DNA of 64,000 bases from Diplonema papillatum (GCA_030068145.1 JAPJBO010000418.1:62001-126000), one strand, 5' to 3'; numbered from the stretch's first letter, positions 34,172 through 45,848 are shown. The notes: generated by a model from the sequence alone, not told the origin. Made by a program: numbers and translations.

Positions 34172-37144
34172 AACGTTGACAGCGGTTTAACCTGAACGCG
34201 TACAGGTCAAATCGCGCAAACAAAATGAGCCACTGAGGGGGTCAGGTATCAACAACAACAACAAGATCCCGACCCGTTGTTGTGGAAATTTCAAGCGATT
34301 TCACGTGTTATATTCCTTTTCGGATCACGAACTCGTCACCAGCCACCAGCCTACGTCGACTGCACGGAGGCAGGCGCTTGAACCGGAAGCGTGGGTGGCC
34401 CGAACAAGAGGTGCAATGGCTGCCCCGAACGGGCCGCAGGTAAGCAACAGCGACACAAGGGATACAAAATGCCCGAAGAAATGGGGTTGAACACTTTGTC
34501 CGCGGGTCTGTCGTTGGGGGAAAAAGAGCCCCCCTTCCGGACCCAACTATTTCGCCATCATTCAAAAAACAACGCCGCCGCAAGCAACTGACTGAGCGAG
34601 CATCGCCGGAAACACAAAAGAAAGCCTGCTACTTTGAGCTCCAATCAAAAGACCGCCGGAGGTGGGATCGAAAGGTCCACCAACACAAACGAACAAAAGC
34701 AATAAAGCGAAGTCTTTGTGACATCGGGTCGACGTCCCGCGTTGACCAGCGGAAAATAAGAACCCAGTCCCACTGCCGAGGTGCTCTCCGCACGGATCCA
34801 AAACGTGTCTTAAACATGCGATCAGTACGGGATGCCTTTATACACAAGCGGGGGTGTAGAAGGGGCCTGAAGGTCAACACTCCCCCGCGTCGCTCTTTTA
34901 AGTTATGCTTGTTCGAACAGAATAGAAATTCAGGCGTCGAAACAAGTTTGAAACGGCTAACGCCTGTCCCCTAAAACTGAATCGAATCGCCTGCTGCTGA
35001 GAGCGTTGTTAGGTTGCCTGCCGCCTGTCTTTCACGACACATCGCAGTGCAATCCTCCCCCCCACCTCCTTACCATATTGGGGAACACCTGAGATCTGGC
35101 CACAGGCCAGCGTGGATAGCGACAGGTCAAGGTGACTTGGATTCGCTCGCTGCCGCCTTTAGAAGCCCCTCATGATGTCTCCTCCGTGTCTCGTTTACTG
35201 GACCACGCGCTTGCATTGTGTGAGCTGCGAGGCCCCCCCGCTCCCCCCTCGCTAGGCGCTTCGGTAATGCCGCGGCCGGTCTTTTTGCGGGCGGCTTGTG
35301 GAAAGCTACGCGGTGGAGTCCAGAGACCAGCCTCTTTAAAGTAGGAGGTCAGCAGGAGATGATGATGGCAAGCAGAAGGAGTGGTGGCAATAGTCAGTCG
35401 AAAGTGCAGGCAGGAGATGATCACCTTCTTGCTTACTTCGCGGGCCCTCCTCGTTTGGCAGGCTTCCGCTTTTGAGGCTTGTTGTCAGGCTCAGAAGTGA
35501 TAGCCGAGCTCAGAGTTGCCTCGCCTCTCCGTTTCCCTTGAGAGGCAGCACGGTCCAGGGATTGCTCGTCGCGTTTCCTTGCACCCCCTCTGATGCATCC
35601 CCCTGTCCCCAGCGATGCATTTGGACAGAGCACCACCTGCGTCACTCTAGTTTAGGATCTTACCGCGGCACCATGTTTCCCCCGATGTGCTTATTCTTTC
35701 CCCAAAGAAGGACTAGCATCCTGAGGCAGAGACCGTATTATGGAACCAGATAAATTCTCAACTGCAAGCCACATAGAAAGTGTCTTCCCCCCACTCAATC
35801 TCTTCCTCCCACCCCCGGGGTTGACTGAAACTCCAACCAGGGGATCCCTCACCCTTGAGCCAAATTTTTATTTGAGGGTAGGGTAACCTACACTACAGCA
35901 CAGTCCCTCTACAAGGGTCTCCTTGGAGGAAATGAGAAGCAGCTGCAAACTGGGACGCTTACACGCCCATCAGCTTGTATCAGCCGCGCTTGCTTTGTTC
36001 ATGCGCTTACAAATTTTCCCAGGAGTTTCTGACCATTTCACCTGAGGGAATGCGCCCGTAAAACTGTTTTGTGAGATAGGGTAAAGGGGTAGGGTCAGGG
36101 AGGGGGTCTGTTTGATTGCACGGGAAGTTAGTGCGCCCCGTCCACCATTCCTCCCGTCATATTCCATGAGGAATCATTTGCGCTGCGGTACTTCTCGTTT
36201 TCGAATTCTCCTCTCGTCAAGTCAATATCACATCCCAGCCGCAGAAGCTTCGCTCCTTCTGTGCCAAGGTCCTGCGAAACAATTTGCAAGGGCAGGCCTG
36301 TGCGCTAAATCGAAATTGCCACCGGTTCACGGGAACGTTGGAAAAAGAAAATAGTTTGCGTCCGCACAAGCCGCTTTTTATCAGTGCTTGACTCGACCAT
36401 CTGTTGTCTTGGTGTGGTACTCATTTGCATGCAAATGACTCCCCACTAACGCAACCAGAAGCCACCACCATCTGTGTAAAAACGATAAACGAGCTAAGAA
36501 TACCTGCGCCGCAGGCGTGGAATTTTTTTTGTGTCCAACAAATGCAATTTGTCAAGAACAAAAGCAGATCGATGGCAGCGTACTATCCTCACTCCCGTTA
36601 GATGAACAAAACAGGTTTGAAGGAAGTGCGCACAAACAAAAAGGGACGTAAGTGAAAATGCCCGATGTTCATCGTGACGACATTGATCTTTCCTCTAGGC
36701 AAAAACCCGTTTTCACATTTCTACTGTGAAGTGAAAGGACGTGGCCGCGGTTGAGTGACCCGCGGAGGAGACGAAAGCTGATGAAAGAACAACTTGTGTG
36801 TTCTATCCCTCATGCGACACCGTGCACGCCGAGGGTGCCAATTGTTACCGGTGTGGTAACAAAGGCAATCAGACCTGGTACTGGACCGGTCCCAGTCCGG
36901 CGCCGCTGGTCCAAAATCGGAACGGACACCCGAAAAACCGGGAACGGTGGAACGGCGAAAAAAAGAAAACGCCATTTAACGACATGCCTGCAAGAAAGGG
37001 AAGAAAAAAAAAAGAAAAAAAAACTGATCGTCCTTCGGGATCGACGGTAACACAAAAAAGACTAATCAACCGCCTCCGTGGGTGGGCGAGTCTGAGGAAA
37101 ACGCTTCCTAGCACGTTCTTGCAACCCTTTCCCCCTCCGCGTTC
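34172..37144. other. No gene recognised over 3 kb; family M relic and R7 block
   Basis: A decayed, inverted family M copy is at about 35870-36060 (AAATTTTCCCAGG, TTTCTGACCATTTCACCTGA). The block ATGCAATTTGTCAAGAACAA ... AAACAGGTTTGAAGGAAGTG at 36538-36640 duplicates 5738-5842. No protein with domain-like features is seen. Confidence 0.5.
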
Positions 37145-37275
37145 ACGAGCGAACCCAGAGACGAGGAATGAGGTGCACACAACACCACCGGTATGGAAAA
37201 CAGAGGTCCTATATGAAGACTTGATGCTAGCATCAAACATGCATGAGAGGCAGTGGTCTGCCTAAACATTATGCC
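37145..37275 (+). repeat. R2 copy with upstream body
   Basis: CACGAGCGAACCCAGAGACG, GAGGTGCACACAACACC, then GAAGACTTGATGCTAGCATC and AGAGGCAGTGGTCTGCC. The same order as 23318-23540, with ~90 bp deleted. Confidence 0.75.
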
Positions 37276-37587
37276 AAGTTTCCCCCGCCCAGTTCGTCAC
37301 AAAATGTGGCGGAAAAGGGGGAAAAAAATAAAAGGGGGAAATCCAATTTTTTGTGCGTCAAAAAAAAAAAAAAAGAAAAAGAAAAAGAAAAACCGCAGAT
37401 GCATGCGGGTGACTGCCTGGAGAGCCGCGACTCCGGCACGCCCGTTCATCGCTGCGAGCTACCGCCTTGTGGGAACCCACCCTGCAATCAGACAATCAAC
37501 CCCGCAAGCGGGCTGGGAGTGTGTCAGCTCTTGCCACTGGATACATCCGGAGGGAATTGTCACTTGGGCACCTCGGCCTGTGTTTTT

Positions 37588-38096
37588 TTTTTGTATAAGC
37601 ACCTGCTTTGTAGTAAATGCTTGAGGAGGCTGCCAGCTGCAAAAGACCAAAGGAGGTAAATGTGCTGTAGCCCACACGAAACACAGGTGAATCTGGGTTT
37701 AGTGGCGGGCGTAAGCGTTCAACAAAAGACCCATTTTGTAGTTGTAATGTTTCTCCCCCTCTAGCCTCCTTCGAAGTAAGCACAAGGCAGCCCCTCGAGT
37801 GTTTTTTTTTACATAAGCATCAGCTTGAAAGGAAATGCTCGACGATGCTGCCCGACAAAGAACAGAAGGGACCCAAAGTGCTGTAACTACCGAACCACGT
37901 GTTAGGTCATGCGGGTTTACCCCTACACAACAAATCACACAAACACAACATGTCAAAGTCCTGAGTGAGAAAACAACACACGGTGGTGTAAGCGAAGAAC
38001 AGATCGGATTGCGTTTGTATTGTATTTGCCCCTTCCTCTATATTCCCTCCCTTCCATTCATCCAGGAGTCGAAGCAGCTACGTCGAGTATTTTTCC
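37588..38096 (+). repeat. Two adjacent R1-type copies
   Basis: 37588-37802 is a well preserved R1 (ATAAGCACCTGCTTTGTAGT ... AAGCACAAGGCAGCCCCTCG). It runs straight into a longer, diverged relative from 37810 (ATAAGCATCAGCTTGAAAGG) to 38096 (AAGCAGCTACGTCGAGTATT). The end of this second copy is the sequence with which the window begins. Confidence 0.7.
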
Positions 38097-38776
38097 GCGT
38101 CATATGCACTGATTGCTTCTACCGAACCAAGGACAGGGAACGAGTAAGCTATTCAACTCAACTTGGATTTACAACTTAGACTGCGGAAGGATTTGAAAGA
38201 CTCGCCAATGTGGGGGATAGGAATCCACCGCAACGATGACGTCACCGTGGGCAACGGAAGGAGGCTTATGAGAGGAGACTTCGCCCACCCAGGCCACCAG
38301 GCCACCCCAGGCCACCCACATGTACCGCGTATTCGGCCTATAACTGACTACGAGCGACCACGAAACTCCTCGAAGAGATGGTCCCTGCACTGTGGCTCGT
38401 CTCTCTCTGTCTCCCGCTCTCTGCTTCTCTGCTTCGATTCTACCCACCAACCTTTCTTCCGTCTTGTCGTGGTCTCTTCCTTCGCCTCGCTTGAAACACT
38501 TCACGAGGCAAAGAACCTTGAGACCACAAGTGCCGCTGCGGCCGTGCGTTCGGCGGCAGGACCCCACGACCCGGGATGGCCAAAACCCCCTTTCGAAGTT
38601 GAAAATGGTGAAGGCGGTTTCCTGCGTTTCATTTACTGTTCGAGTCCCGCAGTTTATCGACGGAAACTTCTACCGTCTGCCATTTCTCACGCAGGAGTTG
38701 CGTTGAGCAACACACGAACCAGCGCGTGTTGTATTTTAGCCCTCGCCGGCCGGTCACTTTCCTGCATACCTGCCTT

Positions 38777-39311
38777 TGTAGGATATACTGGAGGTCAGTG
38801 TCACCAGCTCAGGTCACCAGTGATGAAAGTCTCAAAGGCTGCTGTAGGATATACTGGAGGACACCAGCTCAGGTCACCAGTGATGAAAGTCTCAAGGCTG
38901 CTGTAGGATATACTGGAGAAGGTCAGTGTCACCAGCTCAGGTCACCAGTGATGAAAGTCTCAAGGCTGCTGTAGGATATACTGGAGAAGGTCAGTGTCAC
39001 CAGCTCAGGTCACCAGTGATGAAAGTCTCAAGGCTGCTGTAGGATATACTGGAGAAGGTCAGTGTCACCAGCTCAGGTCACCAGTGATGAAAGTCTCAAG
39101 GCTGCTGTAGGATATACTGGAGAAGGTCAGTGTCACCAGCTCAGGTCACCAGTGATGAAAGTCTCAAGGCTGCTGTAGGATATACTGGAGGAGGTCAGTG
39201 TCACCAGCTCAGGTCACCAGTGATGAAAGTCTCAAGGCTGCTGTAGGATATACTGGAGGAGGTCAGTGTCACCAGCTCAGGTCACCAGTGATGAACGTCT
39301 CAAAGGCTGCT
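38777..39311. repeat. 68-bp tandem repeat, eight copies
   Basis: Units start TGTAGGATATACTGGAG at 38777, 38843, 38902, 38970, 39038, 39106, 39174 and 39242. They continue through TCACCAGCTCAGGTCACCAG and TGATGAAAGTCTCAA. Unit 1 lacks a short internal piece, unit 2 lacks AAGGTCAGTGT, units 3-6 have GAGAAGG and 7-8 have GAGGAGG. The frame 38163-38906 that runs into it is an artefact. Confidence 0.95.
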
Positions 39312-39636
39312 ATAGAGCCCGCGGATACTGGCCGAACCCACCAACGAGAGCGAGAACACTGATAAAATCTGGAGGCGCTCCGTGCTCGTGTTGCATAAGT
39401 GAGCCGGTCCGTCCCTAACCCTTGAAACTGCATCGAAGTGCCTGCCGCTGTTTATTGTAAATTTGTTGCATTAGTGTGATTGTCAGGCCTCCGACTACCC
39501 TGAGCAACGCACTAATTTTAAAAGTTTTAAAAAGTTTATTATATATATATGAGACGATGCCAAAACCCCCCCCCCCAGGCATCTTGTTAAGAACCATCCA
39601 TCCATCCATCAGCCGGCTGACCCCCCCCCCCTCATA

Positions 39637-39850
39637 GGCTATTTTCACTGTGGAGGGGGGAGACGCTACCTGTCACACTCTAAGGTGGTCACCACGGTGG
39701 GCGGTCAGAAAAAAAAAATTTTTTTTTTGCCCCAAATACCCCAAATACCACACTTTGGAAAATTTTTGTGGGCCCACTTTTGGCAGGGAATTTTGACCAT
39801 TTCACCTTAGAGAATTTGACCACCCAGCCTCCAAGGCAACTGCACTGTAG
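39637..39850 (-). mobile_element. Short TIR element family M, copy 2
   Basis: Reverse complement of 14309-14520 with high identity: GGCTATTTTCACTGTGGAGG at one end and CAAGGCAACTGCACTGTAGA at the other. The A-run/T-run palindrome is in the middle and the G/C homopolymer borders are the same. Confidence 0.8.
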
Positions 39851-39938
39851 AGGGGGGGGGGGGGGGGGGGGGGGGGGTCTGGTTTATCCGGCCATCCGGC
39901 CAAAGTGGCTGATCCTTAACAAGAGCGCTGCCCCCCCC

Positions 39939-41400
39939 CCCCTTTGCACTAATAAAATCTTTTTTGATGTCACCCCATACTGGCCCCGAAACCCCACTTG
40001 TGTGGCCCAAAACGGTTCCCAAACGGTTTTTGGCGGGCTGAGTCGAGGTAAAGGGGTCTCTGAAGGCCCACGAATAGGCCCAGGTGGGCCCAGGTGGGCC
40101 CCGGAGCGGGCACTCAGCGCGAGGGGGAGAGCCCCCCAAAATGGGGTCATTTTCGGGCTTCGCCACTACTCAAGCTAGTCAAACACTTTCTGGCCTCCAG
40201 CGGGAAACCCAGACTTCAAAACGACAAGATCGGCTGTGTTCAGCCGTAGATAGCCACCAGCGGGTCCTCTTGAAGCCGAAGAGTGCTCTCGGGGGTCACA
40301 GTTAGCCCCATGTGTGCAGCGCCAGCAGTGGGCAGGCACACGCTTAGAATGTGTGGTATGCAAGTGCACCCTGCCTAGAATCCGGCTTCACCCGCTTTTG
40401 AGAACACAGTGCTTACAAGGAAAACGCAGAATATAAGGTGGAAAAATGCAAAAGAACCAAGATGAGGACTCCCCCGCCAACGCCAATCTCGGCAGCCTTT
40501 CCCCGGTTCTTTCAGAGATTGTCACCCACGACCATTCCAACAGCCCTGTACCGGGCACGTGCCCAGTCCAAACCGCTCACGATGCGTCGCCGGCTCGCCT
40601 CGTCGTCAAGTCTGTTGAAGGCTTCTGAAAGCCTACCAGAAAGGCGCTTCCAGATGTCAACGTTCTCCTCCTCTGTCATTAGGGCGAGAAAGAAACCGAT
40701 CAGGTCCTCACCAGAGACCTTTTCGCAAAAGGTCCTGCTGGCTACGAGTCGTCTCTGCATGGACTGACCACGTCTCGTTTCCTCATGAAACGGCGACAAC
40801 TTCTGCATTGCTCTCACCGATGACTCCACGAACTCCAGACCCGTGATCTTTGGCATTTTCCCTCTCTTAGTTTCCGTTTTCCTGGGTCAACCTGTATTCT
40901 TAATTCGTATTGCTGGTAAAGCCGGATTCTAGGCAGGGTGCACCTGCTGCACCCACTCTATTTACAAGGTGTGCCTGCCCACCGCAGGCGCTGCAGGCGG
41001 GGTGGCCAAGTAGGGCTATCTGAGACCCCTGAGAACATTCTTCGGCTTCAAGAGGACCCGCTGGTGGCTATCTACGGCTGAACACAGCCGATCTTGTCGT
41101 TGTGTAGTCTGGGTTTCCCGCTGGAGGCCAGAAGGTGTTTGACTAGCTTGAGAAGTGGCGAGGCTTTGAAAATGACCCCATTTTGGGGGCACCCCCCCTC
41201 GCACTGAGAGCCCGCTCCGGGGCCCACCTGGGCCCACCTGGGCCTATTCGTGGGCCTTCAGAGACCCCTTTACCTCGACTCAGCCCGCCAAAAACCGTTT
41301 GGGAACCGTTTTGGGCCACACAAGTGGGGTTTCGGGGCCAGTATGGGGTGACATCAAAAAAAAATTTTTATTAGTGCAAAGGGGGGGGGGGGTTTTGGCA
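39939..41400. mobile_element. Foldback-type element with ~450-bp inverted arms
   Basis: The left arm ~39939-40390 and right arm ~40919-41400 are inverted copies. Both hold TTTGCACTAATAAAA, CCCATACTGGCCCCGAAACC, GGTTCCCAAACGGTTTTTGG, AGGCCCAGGTGGGCCCAGGT, ACCAGCGGGTCCTC and a TGCACCCTGCCTAGAATCCG end. They enclose ~530 bp of unique sequence containing one intact minus-strand ORF (40512-40856). Arms this long with a small internal gene are foldback- or MULE-like in architecture; the superfamily is not determined. Confidence 0.85.
40512..40856 (-). CDS. 114-aa protein of unknown function inside the foldback element
   Basis: An intact 114-codon ORF fills most of the unique core between the inverted arms. 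The start context GGGAAAATGCCAAAG is Kozak-like and resembles that of the 157-aa ORF at 56913-57386. The protein looks helical and charged: a segment around residues 48-65 (SGEDLIGFFLALMTEEEN), an amphipathic part with WKRLSGRLSEAFNRLDDE (69-86) and basic RRRIVSGLDW. I recognise no family, no zinc ligands and no DDE/D signature. It has no signal peptide or membrane span. By position it should be the element's own protein, perhaps a DNA-binding or accessory factor; that is inference. The overlapping plus-strand frame (40438-40767) is R/S/T-rich and looks like its shadow. Confidence 0.45.
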   Translation of the reverse strand: MPKITGLEFVESSVRAMQKLSPFHEETRRGQSMQRRLVASRTFCEKVSGEDLIGFFLALMTEEENVDIWKRLSGRLSEAFNRLDDEASRRRIVSGLDWARARYRAVGMVVGDNL

Positions 41401-41455
41401 TCGTACCATATATATATATATATTATATATTGAATCACGGTCCACCACTCCCCGT

Positions 41456-41955
41456 CCTGAAAACCTCCCGGGCTGAGATACGGAGCGAGCGACGTTGACA
41501 CTGGCAAGGCCAGTCAATGACTTTTCACCCTGTCCCAAGGTTCAAAAACCGAACTGACGAAAGCTGTATTTTTTAGACGTTTCTCGTACTACGGCGAAGC
41601 CTGTTTCAACTTTCGCCGGTAGAACGGAAACCCCAGACATTGAGCCCTCATTCAAAAGAACGCCCTCACAGGCAACTGACTGAGCGAATCCCGCCGGGAA
41701 TAGTTGGGTTGCAGCTCTTGACAAAGATAGATGGAAAACGTGTGGTTTTTATTCTTCGCTTTTTCTCACGAAAGGGCTCTCGACTCCCCAAATCGTGGTT
41801 AGCTTAGCACAAGCTCAAGAGTCTAGTCAACTATTCCCTGCAGTATTTGCATACGTTCAAAAACAAAGTTATGATCCGCCGAACGGAATCAACCACCTTC
41901 GGGTTGGCTACTCTAATACGAGGAGGGGGGAAAAACAAGTATTTTCGGTCGCAAC

Positions 41956-41987
<32 letters not shown>

Positions 41988-44900
41988 GGACTACCAACCC
42001 GCGCGCGCCAAAGCGTCGGAATCACCCAAGGTCAATTCTGCCGTTCCTGCTCAGTCTCAGTTAAAGCAAAAAGAATAACCACCCTTCTGCCCCGAGGTCA
42101 TCAACGGTGCCCCCCCCCCAAAAGCAGTGATGTTTTGATACAGGATACGGATGATGACTTTCCAGCGGTGCCTGTGATTCTGTACTGTGGTAGTGATCTG
42201 TAAAGGATACGTATTACTGCGACATAGGTGATGCGTGATCCGTGAGAAGGAGGTGCTGTACTGTATCAGCCAGCAAGACATCACTGCTTCCCGGGTGGGC
42301 CAGTCTGACACTTGCTGTCGCCGTGCAACATGAGTTGTAAAAAAAAGTATGAAGAAAGCACGAACAACATCAACATACCCAACACAAGGCGTCAATTCTC
42401 CGCCGCCGTCCCCTTTCCCATCCCCCCATCCCAAATCCCCGCCCAACACACGAACTGCAACTGCTTGAGGAAACCCATTTTTCTTCAGCGCCGCACCGTT
42501 CACCGTGCACAGAAGTGTCAGGAGAAACAGGGCGTAATCTGCCGTGGGGCTGGGGGGAGGAAGTTTCCCCCCCCCCGCTTACATGTCACGCAGACGAGCC
42601 GCCTTTTGTAGTATACGTTGCGTGGACTAGTGGACCGGAACACGCAGCCGTGTTGAACACACAATCGTGTTGAACAGCTAGACTCCGCCTGATTCGTCAT
42701 GGCTTGAACTGAAGTCTGAAGGCAGACGGGACACCACACCATTCTCAGCACAGCTGTCCTGTTTGCGACTTGCCCACCTGTTCTTGACTAAAATGCGGGG
42801 GGGGGGAACCTCCCAGGGGGAGTTGTTTTTACTCTCGTTGTTTTTGTATGTCTCAACACGTCTCAGTTACACGTTCGTCCCACTGTACTACCTTTCTTTT
42901 CTTTTTCTTGTATCAACACGAATGATCACCAGGAGGGGAGGAAGAAGGCCTACACGAGCATGATGAGCCCGTGCAGCAACTGCGATCAATGATAAGAGCA
43001 AGCGTAGACGATCCTCAACTCGGGTTGACTTCACCAGCATTGGCTCCGCCATTATCAAGCAACACGCCCACCACCATCAGATTGTGTTGCCTTTTGGCAC
43101 TTGCGCTTTTAAGTATCAGTAGCTCACAATGGGTGCATGTCTCTGCCTTTGCGACACTTGCACTAGCTATCGGAGGTCCTGCTCTTTGTGGGACGTGTTT
43201 TCCGTTCGGGGGATCTTGCTGGTGTTTTGCAGGCAAATTCCTGTCCCCTTTGGTGTGCTCGAGAATTTCTACAGGGAATTATCGGCTACCAGCAGCGGTG
43301 CCCATCGCCACTGTAAAAAAAAAAAACAAAACGAAGACTTCTGATTCGGGGTTGTCATCTTTCGATGGGCTTGTTCGAGGTGTACAATCGGGTCACACAC
43401 CAGCTACTTTGTACGAGTAGGCTCGCCTGGTAGCCGCGGATGTCGTGTATCCTCAAGCACGGGCGAACAAAGCCTGACACGAACAGGGCTATAGACGCCA
43501 TTTTCTTGTCCGAAAAGGAAGGTCGAACAATAAGCACTTTTTGGCGCCCGACAAGGGAAGCTCTGGCCGTATGAACCCCTGAATTTATCAAGCATCAATC
43601 GGAGAAAAAAGAAAGGCAAGAAAAATAGAGTCCTCCTTCTTCGGGAACTGGGAGGCGTCAGTGTTTTATTCCTGGCCGGATGCACTGCTCTAGCGTTTAC
43701 AGCCACATTGCGACTGAGCTTGTTGCACAAGGAGAAGGTCATTGGCAGACTTTCTTTGGGGACTATCAGCGACATCTTCGTCCGGAAATAGCGCGTGGAA
43801 ACCCAGGCAACTTCACTTCGTAAGCTACTCACCGACACTCTACCACTTCAAAAGGATAGTCTAGTTGAACGAAAGCCACTCGGAGGCCCTAAAGAAACCT
43901 CCGGGAGTTCGAGCGAAGTTTTCAATGCCGAAGACAAGGGACCGACACGCATTATCCCGCAAGATCGACCGCAATTCAATGAGCGCTAGCTGGGTGGGGG
44001 GAGCACACGCTCCAGTCGATCTTCCTGAGGTAGTTCCGCATTCTGGGGAAACAGAAGTGGCTACGCGACGGGGGAAAGATCAGCAGGCGGTGCTTCTCTT
44101 CAACAAGGCCCACCGTACCATCCTTATCCCTACAAGCCAACTCAAGAAGATGAAACCAACAAAAAAACCGAGTTTCAAGCGAATTTTCACTCTAAAAAAC
44201 AAAACTGTCCACCAGCACAATAACTTCACCGCGGTGTTTGAAACTGCGTACGAAGGATCTTAAGCGGGGGAAATCAGTCTGAAAAAGTATATGAAAAAAT
44301 CACAAGAAACGCATGGGGGAGGTGTGGAAAAAAAGAAAGTTGCGAACAGCGCTGTTATATTCACAGTTGTCCATTTTTTTGACCCCACCAATAATTTCCT
44401 ACATTCATCGATCCATTCTTTTTGGTTGTTTTTTTTGTTTCATTTCTTCCCGTTCTTCTTCCTTCGTTTCACTTTGGTCTTTCTTGCTTTCTTTTTGTCG
44501 CTGCTTTTTTGCAGAAGCTCTTCGCTTACTTCGCCGTTTTTTGCGTATGAAGCCGAGATAGAGGCGGTTGGCTGGTTTAGCGAATCCAGTTCACCTCCCA
44601 TTTTCGAATGCTGGTGCGTGAACAATGAACAATCGTTCGGGGTAGAGACCCGTTCTGAAAGGTCATCACGAACAGAGCAGGCCAGTCCAGAGGGTTGTAA
44701 GTGCAGCGGAAAGGCTTGTCAGCAGAAGACACTCACGTTTCCCGCGACCGGCGCGACGGCTGTCTTTCCTCCGTTCGTTGGACCTCATACTGAGTCGCAT
44801 CTTCAGTTTCTCAAGTGATAGCTCAGGCACGGTGACATACACGTTCACCTTCTACATAAATTCTTAAGGACAACGAAAAATATTAAAGCAAAAACCCGAG

Positions 44901-45035
44901 GGGTTAGTGAGTGCAGATTTAAACCGACAGTCTAAATCTGCGAGCGGGATCGGCCAGGGGTGAACGATGTTGGAAGGTCGAAAAAGTACGTGCGCTCGGC
45001 TAAAGGCCGGCGCGGGGCGAGACTGGAGGCAGCTG
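41456..45035. other. No gene recognised over 3.6 kb
   Basis: It contains poly-A at 41957-41979 and a truncated R5 (GAGTTTCAAGCGAATTTTCA then CTCTAAAAAAC) at 44169-44200. Frames at 42971-43420 and 44291-44818 (plus strand, 149 and 175 codons) have hydrophobic or low-complexity stretches but no recognisable domain, and I do not call them. Confidence 0.45.
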
Positions 45036-45290
45036 TTAAAGTTCGGGAAACAGTAGTTCGCTCGGGCGAAGCTAAGTTCTGGCGAGGCTAAGTTCTCGTG
45101 CAGCAAAGTTCGGGCGAAGCTAAGTTCGGGCGAAGTGAAGTCCGCACGAAGCTGAGTTTTGGTGAAGCAAGTCGGACGATGCAAAGTTCGGATGAAGCAA
45201 AGCTGCGATGCTAAAAGTGAAGCGTAGTGCGAGTGATGCTAAGTTTGGCCTGTGATGGCAAGTTCGGCAAACTCAGCTAAGCCAAATACC
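45036..45290. repeat. Degenerate short tandem array (AAGTTCGGGCGAAGCT-like)
   Basis: About a dozen diverged 15-20 bp units such as AAGTTCGGGCGAAGCT, AAGTTCTGGCGAGGCT, AAGTTCGGATGAAGC and AAGCTGAGTTTTGGTGAAGC run from ~45036 to ~45290. It ends ~560 bp before the 709-aa gene, with the tRNA-like element between. It may be a relic minisatellite or an upstream regulatory array. Confidence 0.7.
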
Positions 45291-45381
45291 GCGAGATACT
45301 GAGAAACACCGCAAAAAACGTAACTTTCGGGCACATTAGACCCCGAAACGCAACAAACCTCGAAAACAATCTTCGACCGGG

Positions 45382-45460
45382 AAAATGTCATGGGCGGGGT
45401 TCGAACCCGGGCCTACCGGCCTGAAGGCCGACACCCGGTCACTCTGCCACCTACCTTTCG
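45382..45460 (-). ncRNA. tRNA-like Pol III element (A and B boxes), degenerate
   Basis: On the minus strand, TGGCAGAGTGACCGG matches the A box (TRGCNNAGYNGG, with an insertion). A strong CGGCC/GGCCG hairpin sits in the anticodon-arm position, GGGTTCGAACCC matches the B box, and a TTTT terminator follows directly (45382-45385). A D-stem (GGCA/TGTC) can be drawn. The acceptor arm does not pair and the anticodon loop has the wrong size, so this is not a normal tRNA. A tRNA-derived SINE head or a decayed tRNA fits best. Confidence 0.5.
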
Positions 45461-45779
45461 GAAGGGTAAAAAACAGCTTGCTCCGCACTAAAAACCAAGT
45501 CCAAAAACTATACACTTTCGCAACATCAAAAGCCGGGTTGGCTCGAATAGAGGCTATTCACATTGCATGTTCATAGGACCTCCAGTCTCGAAACATTGTT
45601 TGCAGCAATAGTCAGGGAGGTGGTATGTATGTGCAACAGTGTGCCAAATGCTGAGGCGCCTCGCGGTCACTTAGGTGGTGTGGCAGAGCCACCAAAACGA
45701 CAACGTTAATCACTAAAACACCCCTCGATAAACGGTGCAAACCTCAGGAACCTCTGAACAAATACCCAAAACAAAACAA

Positions 45780-45848
45780 CACGCGAAATCAAAAAGAAAA
45801 AAGAAGAAAAAATAAAATCAAAAAAAAAAAGTAAAGAAGGAGGCGACC
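45780..45848 (+). promoter_or_regulatory. A-rich 5' leader and Kozak context of the 709-aa gene
   Basis: The ~65 bases before the start are almost pure A with a few G/T/C, then GGAGGCGACCATGG gives a purine at -3 and G at +4. Such A-rich leaders precede both long genes in the window. No TATA box could be assigned with confidence. Confidence 0.5.

Larger units (their letters stand above)
39400..41455. mobile_element. Nested set of inverted-repeat insertions
   Basis: At least four levels are visible. (1) The two parts of a TGAGCCGGTCC MITE, 39400-39462 and 41431-41450, flank everything. (2) A foldback element lies at about 39540-41425, with outer inverted ends TATATATATGAGACGATGCC / GGCATCGTACCATATATATA. 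(3) Its left arm is interrupted at a poly-C tract by an element at ~39580-39936, with ends GCATCTTGTTAAG / CTTAACAAGAGCGC. (4) Inside that is an inverted family M element at 39637-39850. Confidence 0.7.

Noticed and set aside
38163-38906. 247-codon plus-strand frame
   Set aside because: Runs from diverged repeat into the 68-bp tandem array; no domain and no coding bias.
40438-40767. 109-codon plus-strand frame in the foldback core
   Set aside because: R/S/T/P-rich antisense of the better 114-codon frame.
44291-44818. 175-codon frame with phenylalanine-rich hydrophobic stretch
   Set aside because: The hydrophobic part is translated poly-T/TTC-rich DNA; the rest has no domain.
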